From positions 682,001-746,000 of the forward strand of contig CM043798.1 of assembly GCA_023974075.1 (NCBI GenBank): a stretch of 64,000 bases of DNA, given 5' to 3'. Within the stretch, counting starts at the first letter, position 1, and every line of letters starts with the position of its first letter. Under the pieces are notes generated by a model, which did no database searches, had not been told where the DNA came from, and worked only from the letters and a program-made list of their open reading frames with translations. Shown here one piece after another: positions 38,401 to 45,810 of this stretch. A program made the translations under genes and the position numbers. The stretch is from Chaenocephalus aceratus. Taxonomy: Eukaryota > Chordata > Actinopteri > Perciformes > Channichthyidae.

Positions 38401-41400
38401 TCTTATTGTGAAGGAACTTTGGTTAAATCGGTTTTACTGACAAAGATTGAGCCCCAGAAAGCACATGGCTACTTAGCATGCACAAGATGTCATTCTGCAT
38501 GCTAAGTAGCCATGTGCTTTCGGTGTTATCGGCTGAATCTTTATTTATTGATTAGATCACGTTACTCTGATATAGTGTTCAACACAGCCTATATGTCTGA
38601 ACTCGATCCTTTAGAGTAATGTGTTACGGAGCCTTCTCTTCAATATTGCTTCCACATCACACGCTGCTCTTTTCCCATGTGGAAGCAGAATGTGTGAAAG
38701 CATACAGCACGATGCGGGGTGTGTCTGTAGACATCTCTAGACTGGAATAGCGGGGCCCAGTACGTGAACTCGCCTCCCAGGTGCACACGCCAGGATAGAG
38801 GACATCAGACTCCAGAGAAAATTAGCTCGAGTCCAAGTCGGAGAGTCAATGTACAAGTCGAGTCTGAGCATCGTGGGGGGGAAAATTCACGAGTCCAAGT
38901 CAGCGTACGCGATAATTCACGAGTCAGAGTCCAAGTCATCCTGCGTGAGAATTCACGAGTCCAAGTCGCGTCAATCAGTGCGCGAGTCGAGTCAGGAGTC
39001 CCGAAAATCGGACACTCGAGTCCGGCCCGAGTCCAGGACTCGAGTGCTCCATCTCTGGCTGTTAGCACTCGGAGCTAAAGATAAACTGGACAGAAGGTAA
39101 ACATGAACAACCCACAGACGGTCTGTGTCATGGCGAATACAGTCGCTGTGGTATTTATGTCTGTAGCTCGTTGTGAGTTTGGACGGAGAATATACAATGT
39201 TAGCTTAGCCTGATCGATCCGATCTCCATTCAGTTTTTCAACTGCCGTCTGTCTGCAGACTTGTCAAAGCATTAATTCATGGTTTTTACTAACCGGTATC
39301 AGTATGTTGTTACTTCGGCATCACTTTGAAACGTGTATTACAATTAAATCACGGTCAAATATGTTCAATTGTTGTAGTTGGTATCTACCACAGTATTTAC
39401 GGAGATAAGCACCGCCCCCTGGCCAGCGCGTCGTGTTTGAATGACTCGAATAAAAACAGCTGACAGCCGCGGTGAAACTCGAGAGATTAGAGCAATGCGA
39501 ATATTCGCATCGTCCTGTGTGAACGCAGCATTAGATCTGACATTATAGTTGTGGATAACATAATTACCAAATATGTAGAATTTGCATTAACTACACAGAG
39601 TAAAAGTACAAGTAGATCAGTGTTTGTAACTTTGTTATGCTGTTTAGTTTTCACACTGCATCCATTCCTCTGCATCTGTCCTCTCTAGATCTGGGAATTA
39701 GCAATGGCACAGCAAACAAGTAAGTGGTGTGATATTGAAACATTCTAGTTTTGATACTGCCTATTAAACGGGACTAATAATCCCACTCGCTCTGCAGTGA
39801 TCTTCACTGGAAATCAGCCTGGTGAGAAGAAGCTGACTGGTGGAAACAACTGGCAACCCAAATCCGCTCCTTCTACCACCTGGAACCCTGCAGCCATGGT
39901 AGGCTTTCACCCATACGCCTCGTCTAACAGCGTGCGGTTCTGCCCTAACTAGAAAACACTTGAGGCAACCAGGGAATACATGTGTTATTTCAGCAGTGCT
40001 ATGTGCTGGGAGTCCTAACTATGGCATCTACAGTTCTCTCATCTGAACCCCGAGAATGTCTGCAGAACCAGGTCCGGACGTTGTCTCAGAAACGACACAG
40101 GACTGGGGCACTGGCAAGTTTCTCAATCGTGCAATTTACAAGACATACAAAATTAAATATAAAAACAACAATACAAATACAAATAGTGTAACCTCATGTG
40201 TTAAATAGTGTTATGGCCTGGATGAAACTGCCCCCCCCCCCCCGTTTTCACCACAATCTATAGAGTTTTACGGTTAAGGGTGGATCAACTGCCATACCAG
40301 GCCGTGATGCAGGCGGTCAGGATGCTCTCTATGGAGCACCTGAAGAAGGTCAGGATGCTCTCTATGGAGCACCTGAAGAAGGTCAGGATCCTCTCTATGG
40401 AGCACCTGTAGAAGGTCAGGATCCTCTCTATGGAGCACCTGAAGAAGGTCAGGATGCTCTCTATGGAGCACCTGTAGAAGGTCAGGATGCTCTCTATGGA
40501 GCACCTGAAGAAGGTCAGGATGCTCTCTATGGAGCACCTGAAGAAGGTCAGGATGCTCTCTATGGAGCACCTGAAGAAGGTCAGGATGCTCTCTATGGAG
40601 CACCTGAAGAAGGTCAGGATGCTCTCTATGGAGCACCTGAAGAAGGTCAGGATGCTCTCTATGGAGCACCTGAAGAAGGTCAGGATCCTCTCTCACCTGT
40701 AAGAAGGTCAGGATGCTCTCTATGGAGCACCTGAAGAAGGTCAGGATGCTCTCTATGGAGCACCTGTAGAAGGTCAGGACCCTCTCTATGGAGCACCTGT
40801 AGAAGGTCAGGGTCCTCTCTATGGAGCACCTGTAGAAGGTCAGGATGCTCTCTATGGAGCACCTGAAGGTCAGGATCCTCTCTATGGAGCACCTGTAGAA
40901 GGTCAGGGTCCTCTCTATGGAGCACCTGTAGAAGGTCAGGATGCTCTCTATGGAGCACCTGAAGGTCAGGATCCTCTCTATGGAGCACCTGTAGAAGGTC
41001 AGGGTCCTCTCTATGGAGCACCTGTAGAAGGTCAGGATCCTCTCTATGGAGCACCTGTAGAAGGTCAGGATCCTCTCTATGGAGCACCAGTAGAAGGTCA
41101 GGATGCTCTCTATGGAGCACCAGTAGAAGGTCAGGATCCTCTCTATGGAGCACCTGTAGAAGGTCAGGATCAGAGGGAGGCAGGGGGAGAGGGAGGCGGG
41201 GCTATTTAATCGTTATCAGAAAATGATCGTATAGAGGCGATTACACGGAGCCGTTTGACCCCCCAGAGCGTTCCGGTTGCAGATCTATCCTCCAACAAGC
41301 CGTGTAGGACAGAGAGTGAATACACAGACTATCGGAGAGGCTGTGAGAAACCAATGTGAGTTTGGAACATCGAACAATGTGAATCTATTCTAGTGGACCT

Positions 41401-44103
41401 CAACAGTGGAACTATGATCAGCGGAGATGGCCGTGACGTGGGACCTTTAATGTGAGACTTTGAAATGATACTTCAGTTATACTGCAGCCCCAGTCCTAGT
41501 GATCATTGTAAAACTTCCTGAGCATGAAGTGGAACAGAATGAGAACACAGGAGAACACAGGAGAGCTGCAGCGTGATGCTAACACTGAACATCTATTTTT
41601 AATGACGGCCGGAGGATTGACAAAGACGTGCTGCAGCCACGAGTTGACACAACGCTGCCTCGCCGACTCTGAAGATCTCTCTCCCACTCCCTTGCACCCG
41701 GCTCTGAGAGAATGATCCACATTGTGCAGAACAAGATACAACAGGCACAGTCCTATCACTCCTTCAGGCCGGAACAGGGAGACCAACAAAGGGGCACAGC
41801 AGCCCAGGAGCTCACTGTGCTCAGTGAGGGCAGATCAGACCGAGACGCTGGGGCAAGTTATGGGGAAGAGATTTCCCCAACAATCAGAATGGACAACAAG
41901 TGTTCTCAGAAGCCAGAAAGAAAGAGTTGGTGACTTGATGGAATCAGCCATTAAAGGATAACCTGTTTGTGTGACTGAAATAATGGGTGAGCGACGCTGT
42001 GTGAGCGACGCTGTGTGAGCGACGCTGTGTGAGCGACGCTGTGTGAGCGACGCTGTGGGAGCGACGCTGTGGGAGCGACGCTGTGGGAGCGACGCTGTGG
42101 GAGCGACGCTGGGGGAGCGACGCTGGGGGAGCGACGCTGGGGGAGCGACGCTGGGGGAGGCGCACCTGAACAGACGACACACTGTGAGTGAGGAGAGCCT
42201 GGTGCCATGAAGGAGCACTGTGGTCTCTGATTGGCAGCAGCGTCACGTCTGACTCACTTGTGCCTCCTGGCCAATGACTGAATAGTTAATGGGATGGATC
42301 CTCCCCGAGAGGCATCAGACAGATCTGGGTTTGTTGTGACTGCAGGGGCTGCTGGCGAGGCCCAGAGAACAGGGGGGGTCTGTACTTTCCCCCAGGAGCA
42401 CCTGCCAGTTTCCCGATTCTCCCCCAGCACTCCAACGCTCTCCCGTCTGCTTTGCGTCCCCTCCGTCGTCCTCTGGTCAAAAACACGTCATGTGTTTGGG
42501 TCAAAGCTGAACTCAAAACGTTTCTGGATATAAAATGATAACGTTGGTTAACATCTGGCATTACGTCATCGAACCACACGTCTGTCAGGGTACGGCCGCA
42601 CTACAGGGCTTCTGCAGAGGTTCTTGTGATGGGCGTGTTGCCCTCCGTCTCTAAGGCCATGTTGGTGTTCAGGGTTTCTGTTGGATTCTGCGTATCAACG
42701 CTGACTAAAGGGCTTCTTTCCTGGTCCTCTAGTTTAGACGCACAGTGGTTTTTGGTAGACTTAGAAGTGCCATAAACGTTCCACTTAGTGCTCTGAGCGT
42801 CTGTCGAGATTTGTTCTGAATATGAGCCGGGTAAGACTGTCCTGATTCCTGTTCTGTGTGTCACCTCAGGCGCCATCTGTCGTGGCATTCCCTCCAACCA
42901 CATCCACAGGCATGATGGCATATGGCATGGTAAGTCTGCTCTGACCACACACACACACACACCACACACACACACACGCTCTGTAGCATAATTAACGTAA
43001 GCTTCAGTATGTTGTTGTTATGGTGAGGGAGTAAGTGGGTATATGCAGGAGCATTGTGACGGTAATGTGTTCACTAGTGACAGTGCGTCTCCTCTTGCCC
43101 TCCAGCTGCACTGACAGCCCTTTGCACACGCTGTGGTGTCCCCACTGACGCTGTGGTGTCCCCACTGACGCTGTAGTGTCCCCACTGACGCTGTGGTGTC
43201 CCCACTGACGCTGTGGTGTCCCCACTGACGCTGTGGTGTCCCCACTGACGCTGTGGTGTCACCACTGACGCTGTGGTGTCACCACTGACGCTGTGGTGTC
43301 CCCACTGACGCTGTGGTGTCACCACTGACGCTGTGGTGTCACCACTGACGCTGTGGTGTCACCACTGACGCTGTGGTGTCACCACTGACGCTGTGGTGTC
43401 ACCACTGACGCTGTGGTGTCACCACTGACGCTGTGGTTTCCTTCACAGCGTTAGAACCTTATTTTAGGAGGTGTTTGTTATTTTTGTCTGCCAGCTTTTT
43501 GTTTTGTAATCCATCGGAGTGATATTATGTTCTTGGTCAGCCTCCCCAGGTGAGCTCCATGATGATGACCCAGCCTGTGATAAGGCCAGCCAACCCTTTT
43601 GGCCCCAACCCAGGCGCACAGGTAATGGACGGCCCCCCCTCCACTGCCCCCCCTTCCTCACACGAGCCCGCCTGAGCCACGTTAACCTTCGTCATACACC
43701 AACCTGTGTGCTTGTTAATTGTAAACTGAATGCAACAACGTGCGTGCATGACATACACACAGTTTTATATTCTTATCGGGCACCCGCACCATAGCTTTTA
43801 TTCTGAAGAAATAAACAACAAAACAAAAGTGGGTTCTGTTTTGTGATCCATCAGAATATCACAAACACCTTTTACCGTCCAAGAGTTAAAGAATGATGTC
43901 ACAGATGATCTGAGAGAGCATCCGTTACACTAAGCTACCTTGTTGCTGGACACGGCGTCTGTGCTCCCTGCTGGAGCTCTTCAGCTCTGCTGTTCTCCAC
44001 ACGTTGCTTGTCTGGGTACTGGTTATGCATTTCTGGGTATAACAGTTTTTCTCTGATCCACAATGTTGTTTTTGTTCTTTCTTACTAGATGCAGTTTATG
44101 TAA
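17266..44103 (+). CDS. picalm: picalm, phosphatidylinositol-binding clathrin assembly protein, 5'-partial (18 coding exons)
   Basis: Spliced gene encoding about 541 residues of the endocytic adaptor PICALM/CALM, which binds PI(4,5)P2, clathrin, AP-2 and R-SNAREs at the plasma membrane and sets the size of clathrin-coated pits. Seen here: most of the ANTH domain (exons 17266-31154), including [18 protein letters not shown] and [20 protein letters not shown], then an unstructured tail with LLDLQ and GDLLKP (DLL-type clathrin-box candidates), DLFTTPSS, an NPF motif in the penultimate exon and a terminal MQFM. Wording such as [20 protein letters not shown] matches PICALM rather than the paralogue SNAP91/AP180. 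The first coding exon (start codon, lysine-rich lipid site) is not seen. The cassette encoding DPFSA... in mammals is absent between 32783 and 35406. All junction phases agree except that exon 39798-39898 carries one extra base. Paralogue a or b is undetermined. Confidence 0.95.
19171..19493. mobile_element. Tc1/mariner-type MITE inside the L1
   Basis: Near-perfect inverted ends CCGTACTTTTCGGACTATAA and TTATAGTCCGAAAAGTACGG, 323 bp, flanked by TA (19169-19170 and 19494-19495). No coding capacity. It is the youngest layer of a four-level nest in this intron. Confidence 0.92.
19904..21337 (-). pseudogene. L1 ORF2 reverse transcriptase, C-terminal 477 codons open
   Basis: The open frame shows reverse transcriptase blocks in order: [30 protein letters not shown] and the catalytic [10 protein letters not shown] (YADD). 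After these come an L1-type thumb ([20 protein letters not shown]) and a [20 protein letters not shown] segment. The upstream part (21343-21594: [20 protein letters not shown] and [17 protein letters not shown]) is in another frame. One base lost near 21340 separates them. The long open frame suggests a fairly young copy, but 5' truncation makes it dead. Confidence 0.93.
21961..24590 (+). mobile_element. Rex1/CR1-like LINE, decayed
   Basis: Fragments in order: [20 protein letters not shown] (21998), [17 protein letters not shown] (23300), [20 protein letters not shown] (23437), [19 protein letters not shown] (23817), then LSKTQ-type [15 protein letters not shown] and [20 protein letters not shown] (24080), and [18 protein letters not shown] (24174). 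Many frameshifts. The usual FADDT catalytic motif reads SEDT here. The AT-rich tract at 22420-23065 interrupts it. Confidence 0.88.
22420..23065. repeat. AT-rich (GATA/TATC/TA)n microsatellite, about 650 bp
   Basis: Mixed GATA, TATC and TA runs with many short palindromes. Any open frame here is artefactual (Tyr/Ile runs). It is inserted within or expanded inside the decayed LINE. Confidence 0.95.
25192..25267 (+). CDS. picalm: picalm coding exon 3
   Basis: Acceptor TCTATTTGCAG, donor CAAG|GTATGT. It encodes [20 protein letters not shown] followed by KSGLQ, and ends after the first base of a Gly codon. The strong ANTH conservation leaves no doubt. It is separated from exon 2 by the 7.6-kb element insertion. 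Confidence 0.95.
25375..25477 (+). CDS. picalm: picalm coding exon 4
   Basis: Acceptor TTGAATGCAG, donor AGAGG|GTGAGA. It encodes [20 protein letters not shown] and on to FDFTKVKRG, one of the best conserved ANTH segments. It ends two bases into a Gly codon completed by the next exon. Confidence 0.95.
26043..26700. mobile_element. two hAT-like end fragments
   Basis: CAGAGGTCTCCAACACGCCG at 26043 and CAGAGGTGGGAGAAGTTCAG at 26452 are typical hAT left termini. The second is followed by AAAAGTACAAAAGTATTGGC, a common fish non-autonomous element sequence. No matching right ends were found. Confidence 0.55.
26882..28002. mobile_element. hAT transposon nested in the 25868-28965 hAT
   Basis: Ends CAGGGCCGTACCTGGCG and GGGAGGGACGGCCCTG, with a perfect 8-bp duplication CTGTTGAT (26874-26881 and 28003-28010). 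Subterminal GGGGCCCC and GAGGCCCC match the ends of the 13797-15895 element in style. Contains an 18-base poly-G run near 27882. No transposase recognised. Confidence 0.92.
28060..28462 (-). mobile_element. L2-type LINE 3' end, antisense
   Basis: Reverse complement of the L2 tail at 56390-56985, including the 3' motif AGTCGCTTTGGATAAAAGCG (as its complement at 28088) and a broken frame with GTQVPIS and the WWNE region. Truncated where the minisatellite begins. Confidence 0.85.
28488..28945. repeat. 32-bp minisatellite, about 14 copies
   Basis: Unit GACTTGAGACTTGACTCGGA followed by CTTGAGCGCAAA, with rare substitutions and one short unit near 28640. It is an expansion of the GACTTG words natural to this hAT family. 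All three minus-strand frames stay open ([13 protein letters not shown] type), which is an artefact. Confidence 0.96.
29068..29161 (+). CDS. picalm: picalm coding exon 5
   Basis: Acceptor GTTGCACAG, donor AAC|GTGAGT. It encodes [20 protein letters not shown] then [11 protein letters not shown]. Phase 2 to phase 0. The preceding intron is mostly the 3.1-kb hAT at 25868-28965. Confidence 0.95.
29267..29378 (+). CDS. picalm: picalm coding exon 6
   Basis: Acceptor CTCTTACAG, donor CTGG|GTAAAA. It encodes [20 protein letters not shown] then [17 protein letters not shown], plus the first base of a Glu codon. Confidence 0.95.
29859..29965 (+). CDS. picalm: picalm coding exon 7
   Basis: Acceptor TTGTTAACAG, donor GAG|GTAAGT. 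It encodes [20 protein letters not shown] then [16 protein letters not shown], the C-terminal helices of the ANTH fold. Confidence 0.95.
30052..30093 (+). CDS. picalm: picalm coding exon 8 (14-codon microexon)
   Basis: A 42-base exon between TTCCTGCAG and GTAAGC, encoding [14 protein letters not shown]. It is identical in wording to the vertebrate PICALM segment that closes the ANTH domain. Confidence 0.94.
30787..30872 (+). CDS. picalm: picalm coding exon 9
   Basis: Acceptor TTCACACTAG, donor AG|GTAGGT. It encodes [20 protein letters not shown] then VKDSTAAS, and ends two bases into an Arg codon. Start of the linker between the ANTH domain and the clathrin-binding tail. Confidence 0.94.
31031..31154 (+). 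CDS. picalm: picalm coding exon 10
   Basis: Acceptor TTTGATTCAG, donor AAG|GTAAAC. It encodes [20 protein letters not shown] then [21 protein letters not shown], a charged, probably helical segment. Confidence 0.94.
31547..31680 (+). CDS. picalm: picalm coding exon 11
   Basis: Acceptor TGGTGTTAG, donor AACAG|GTAAGG. It encodes [20 protein letters not shown] through [14 protein letters not shown]. The IDLFTTPSS stretch corresponds to the mammalian IDIFSTPSS adaptor-binding segment. The middle is diverged. Confidence 0.92.
31938..32498. mobile_element. MITE, AGGCCC(G/T)GACACACCAAGC ends, copy 1
   Basis: Inverted ends AGGCCCGGACACACCAAGC and GCTTGGTGTGTCAGGGCCT. The same family as 61347-61965. 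Bordered by TAA on both sides. The second copy indicates TTAA as the true target. It lies in the picalm intron after exon 11. A 15-base unit GTGTCCCGCACCGTC is repeated at 32030-32060. Confidence 0.88.
32698..32783 (+). CDS. picalm: picalm coding exon 12
   Basis: Acceptor TTTCTTCCAG, donor GGGGAG|GTGAGG. It encodes [20 protein letters not shown] then [14 protein letters not shown] corresponds to the mammalian DLLDLQ clathrin-box region. It ends one base into a Gly codon, the phase at which mammals insert the DPFSA-containing cassette. Confidence 0.9.
32816..32990. mobile_element. end fragment of the GACTTG-rich hAT family
   Basis: GAGGTGGGGACTCGAGTCAC then GACTTGAGACTTG words match the left end of the element at 25868. 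The right end was not found in the intron. Confidence 0.65.
32991..35405. other. picalm intron, mostly unassigned; one hAT-like end
   Basis: 33690-33745 (CTTTTTCAAAGGGGG ... GAGAACCACTGCTCTAG) resembles a hAT right end. Four CCCTA(C) units occur at 34137-34158. No exon equivalent to the mammalian DPFSA-containing cassette was seen. Confidence 0.4.
34160..34491. mobile_element. Tc1/mariner-type element end fragment
   Basis: Ends with GTTGCGTTATATTTTTGTTC then AGTG before TA, the complement of a common fish Tc1 terminus. The preceding AGTGGCCTTGTATTGTGGCA and GCACACCTGTGCAATAATCA are internal Tc1 sequence. No transposase remains. Confidence 0.7.
35406..35516 (+). CDS. picalm: picalm coding exon 13
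   Basis: Acceptor CTTCTGCAG, donor ACAG|GTAAGT. It encodes [20 protein letters not shown] then [17 protein letters not shown]. It has a glutamine run and the conserved [12 protein letters not shown] core. Confidence 0.92.
36120..36755. repeat. 30-bp pyrimidine-rich minisatellite, about 21 copies
   Basis: Unit about ACCTCCACCCTCCATACCCC then CACTCTCTTT, with CTAT/CTTT variants and a shorter unit near 36690-36740. The + strand is almost purine-free over 600 bases. Open frames on both strands are artefacts of the period. It lies between picalm exons 13 and 14. Confidence 0.96.
37473..37592 (+). CDS. picalm: picalm coding exon 14
   Basis: Acceptor TTTTGATTAAG, donor GGCA|GTAAGT. It encodes [20 protein letters not shown] then [21 protein letters not shown] second AG nine bases downstream would start the exon at 37482 without changing frame. 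The upstream site is preferred because [10 protein letters not shown] lines up with mammalian DELGGLLKPT. Confidence 0.9.
37934..39057. mobile_element. hAT of the GAGTCC family nested in the Harbinger-like element
   Basis: Ends CAGTGTTGTAGTCAAGTC and GAGTGCTCCATCTCTG, with a perfect 8-bp duplication GCTGTTAG (37926-37933 and 39058-39065). Both subterminal regions are arrays of CGAGTCCAAGTC words. Related in style to the element at 25868. Confidence 0.92.
38457..38521. repeat. 26-bp perfect hairpin with 13-base loop
   Basis: GAAAGCACATGGCTACTTAG then CATGCA at 38457-38482 is exactly complementary to 38496-38521. It lies mid-way in the hAT at 37934-39057. If transcribed with the picalm intron it would fold as a stable stem of short-hairpin size. 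Confidence 0.93.
39689..39719 (+). CDS. picalm: picalm coding exon 15a (31-base exon)
   Basis: Acceptor GTCCTCTCTAG, donor AACAA|GTAAGT. It encodes [10 protein letters not shown] and two bases of the next Asn codon, matching the family's NLGIGNGTT...N. Confidence 0.88.
39798..39898 (+). CDS. picalm: picalm coding exon 15 with one-base frame break
   Basis: Acceptor CTCTGCAG, donor ATG|GTAGGC. Read from the previous exon it gives DLHWKSAW and then TGA. Read one base later it gives [20 protein letters not shown] then TTWNPAAM, the expected PICALM sequence. The length is 101 bases where the flanking phases (one base owed, phase 0 exit) need 100. The surplus is most simply one A in the AAA run at 39811-39813. 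It may be an assembly error or a real lesion. Confidence 0.88.
40309..41168. repeat. 33-bp minisatellite, about 26 copies
   Basis: Unit GGTCAGGATGCTCTCTATGG then AGCACCTGAAGAA, with GATCC/GATGC, CTGTAG/CTGAAG and GGGTC variants and several units lacking six bases. The period is a multiple of three, so long frames stay open on both strands ([11 protein letters not shown] and [11 protein letters not shown]) without being genes. The preceding GCCATACCAGGCCGTGATGC (40291) looks like the parent dispersed repeat. Confidence 0.96.
41180..41300. repeat. fragment of the 45811-51222 element family
   Basis: GAGGCGGGGCTATT (41195) and CGGAGCCGTTTGACCCCCCA (41248) recur at 48800-49070 and, inverted, at 49270. 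Flanks of this fragment are unique. Confidence 0.7.
41990..42155. repeat. 14-bp tandem repeat, about 12 copies
   Basis: Unit GAGCGACGCTGTGT drifts in blocks to ...GTGGGA and then ...GGGGGA, showing stepwise expansion of variants. Located in the intron before picalm exon 16. Confidence 0.94.
42870..42929 (+). CDS. picalm: picalm coding exon 16
   Basis: Acceptor GTGTCACCTCAG, donor ATG|GTAAGT. It encodes [20 protein letters not shown], matching the mammalian APPVMAYPATTPTGMIGYGI tail segment. Phase 0 on both sides. Confidence 0.88.
43124..43440. repeat. 20-bp minisatellite, about 15 copies
   Basis: Unit CTGACGCTGTGGTGTCCCCA, with a CCCCA to ACCCA-type switch (TCACCA) in the distal half. It lies 100 bases before the acceptor of picalm exon 17. 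Confidence 0.95.
43541..43621 (+). CDS. picalm: picalm coding exon 17 (NPF motif)
   Basis: Acceptor TCTTGGTCAG, donor CACAG|GTAATG. It encodes [20 protein letters not shown] then GPNPGAQ. NPF is the EH-domain-binding motif shared with mammalian PICALM (RPPNPFGP). Confidence 0.92.
44089..44103 (+). CDS. picalm: picalm terminal coding exon and stop
   Basis: Acceptor TTTCTTACTAG followed by ATG CAG TTT ATG TAA, giving the family's C terminus QFM. It follows directly in phase 0 from GAQ in the previous exon. Confidence 0.92.
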   Translation: MQFM

Positions 44104-45290
44104 CCTGAAGGAGGAGGGGTCTTACCCCAAACCCTTCTGAAGATGATTTAAAACAATGTCAACTATCCAAGCAAACGTGCAGTTTGCTTCTAAGGAATGT
44201 CTCTCTCTGACAATAAAAAGCCCAAGCAGACTTGATGAACTTGGTGACTGGGAGCGGCGTCACAGTGGACATTGGCCTCGCCGTGTCCTGTGGAAGTCCT
44301 GGAAGAGAAGGGGCGTGCTGCCGTCCAACACCATGCGGACAGCGTTCAGCCCTACTCTGTCCTGGACCAAGAGAAACACAACAGCTTTCTGACACTGCTG
44401 TCTACCTGGGGAAACAGTGAGGGTGGTTGTCACGGTAACATTGGGAGTTGTCTTTTTTTTGTTCCTCTTTCCCCAGGTGAGCGAGGGAGAGTCACTTCTT
44501 TTGATTATCAATCATGATTGCCTACATAAAGCATCCCCACATGAGGAGAACAAACTCCTGAAGACATGTTTATGTATTGTTGCAGTAGACATTCCGTATG
44601 CATTGTTTGTATTTATTTATGATTACCTCCAGAGAAAATGACAACAAAAAGTCACTGCACCTTGTCGCTGACCTCCAGGCGGAAGGCCTTCAGATGTATT
44701 CATGGAGTGATTGGATGTAGAGTTGGATTTTGAGTGATTGAGATGATTTTTTGAAAAATAAGTTAATATAAATTGTAAAGAGGCATTTTGCTGTTGGGTC
44801 ACTAAATATCCTCTTCCCCCGCTATGGGGTCACGCTGAGCATCTGTATAAATCATAACAATGGGGGAGATTTCTACAAAAAAGGAATCTGCATTTATGCT
44901 TTTGAGGCTTCTGACACGCCATTTATTCTCCCATTTAACAAGCTCCTGGCTGGCCTCGTCCGACGGGAGGGTGCAGGGTCCCTCTCATGCTCAGGTCATG
45001 TTCAATAGCAAGCACTGGGGCATTAAGGCAATGTGGCGCACCGGGGGCTCGGGTCACACTGCTGACAGGGGGCACAAAGGGTTAATGTTAGCAGAATACA
45101 GCGCTGTTGATCGGGGCTTTGTGTAAGTCACAACGTTTCCTGCCGTCCCCACGATGGGCGAGTGCAGGCAACAAAGATGATCTGAACATGAAGTGGCCCT
45201 TGATCCATAACGGAGCCGGTCTGCAGCGTGACCCTGCACAGTCTATTTGTGTTTGTGTGATGAATAAAGTGCAGCGTCAACACTTCTCGA
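44104..45290 (+). other. picalm: picalm 3' UTR (extent inferred)
   Basis: Non-coding sequence after the stop without obvious mobile-element termini. Polyadenylation hexamers AATAAA occur at 44212-44217 and 45263-45268. The second is followed by a T/G-rich stretch and is the better distal candidate. The true end cannot be fixed without transcript data. Confidence 0.5.
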
Positions 45291-45810
45291 CTCTTTTGTT
45301 TACATTAAAACAAGGTATTGGGCACTTCACTCATTACAAGTTAATGACAGGTGTTTCTGTGTCCGATGTCAGGGTCTAAGGACAGAGGGTGTCGTATTTA
45401 TATTCTGTGTAAGTTCCCCTGGGACAAATGTAAAATGTTGCATTGACTTTGTAGTTTCCCAAGGAAGGACTCACAAGCTGCTCTGTGAGGCCGGCCTTTC
45501 CTCGTCCTGCGTTACCTGAACAAACAGTTTTTTATTGCCCTGTGCTGGGTGTGACCTACACGTGCACAGTCCAAGCGCAACAGCCATCAAACATTGAGAC
45601 GGGGTATCTTGAAGTATCCAATACATGTAGGGCTTTTCTTTCGATGTGAGTCATTGTGCTCTTTCAGCCTTAGCTTCGTAAACACTTTTTCTTTGTGACA
45701 ATTTGCTGCAAGTTGTTCAGGCAGGCGCGATCATTACCATGCCGAGTGTGATGGGCCATGTCAGCTGAGATATCTGTATTTGTGTTTAACATGCATGGTA
45801 AATAGATGCC
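45291..45810. other. intergenic, nothing recognised
   Basis: No coding, RNA or mobile-element features could be supported between the picalm 3' end and the fold-back element. Confidence 0.4.

Larger units (their letters stand above)
37687..39530. mobile_element. PIF/Harbinger-like element in a picalm intron
   Basis: Ends TGCTGTGTTCACATCGGACG and CGTCCTGTGTGAACGCAGCA, flanked by TTA (37684-37686, 39531-39533), the 3-bp duplication of PIF/Harbinger elements. It contains sequence shared with 5180-5560 and a complete hAT. No transposase recognised. Confidence 0.82.

Noticed and set aside
39720..39728. Alternative donor four bases downstream to repair the picalm frame
   Set aside because: It would add TAA in frame, so it cannot rescue the next exon.
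40274..41153. Leucine-rich-looking repeats [11 protein letters not shown] and [11 protein letters not shown]
   Set aside because: The 33-bp period keeps both strands open. There is no splice, promoter or homology support, and the array lies in a picalm intron.
41835..42246. [18 protein letters not shown] frames
   Set aside because: They arise from the 14-bp tandem repeat, with all frames shifting through the same words.
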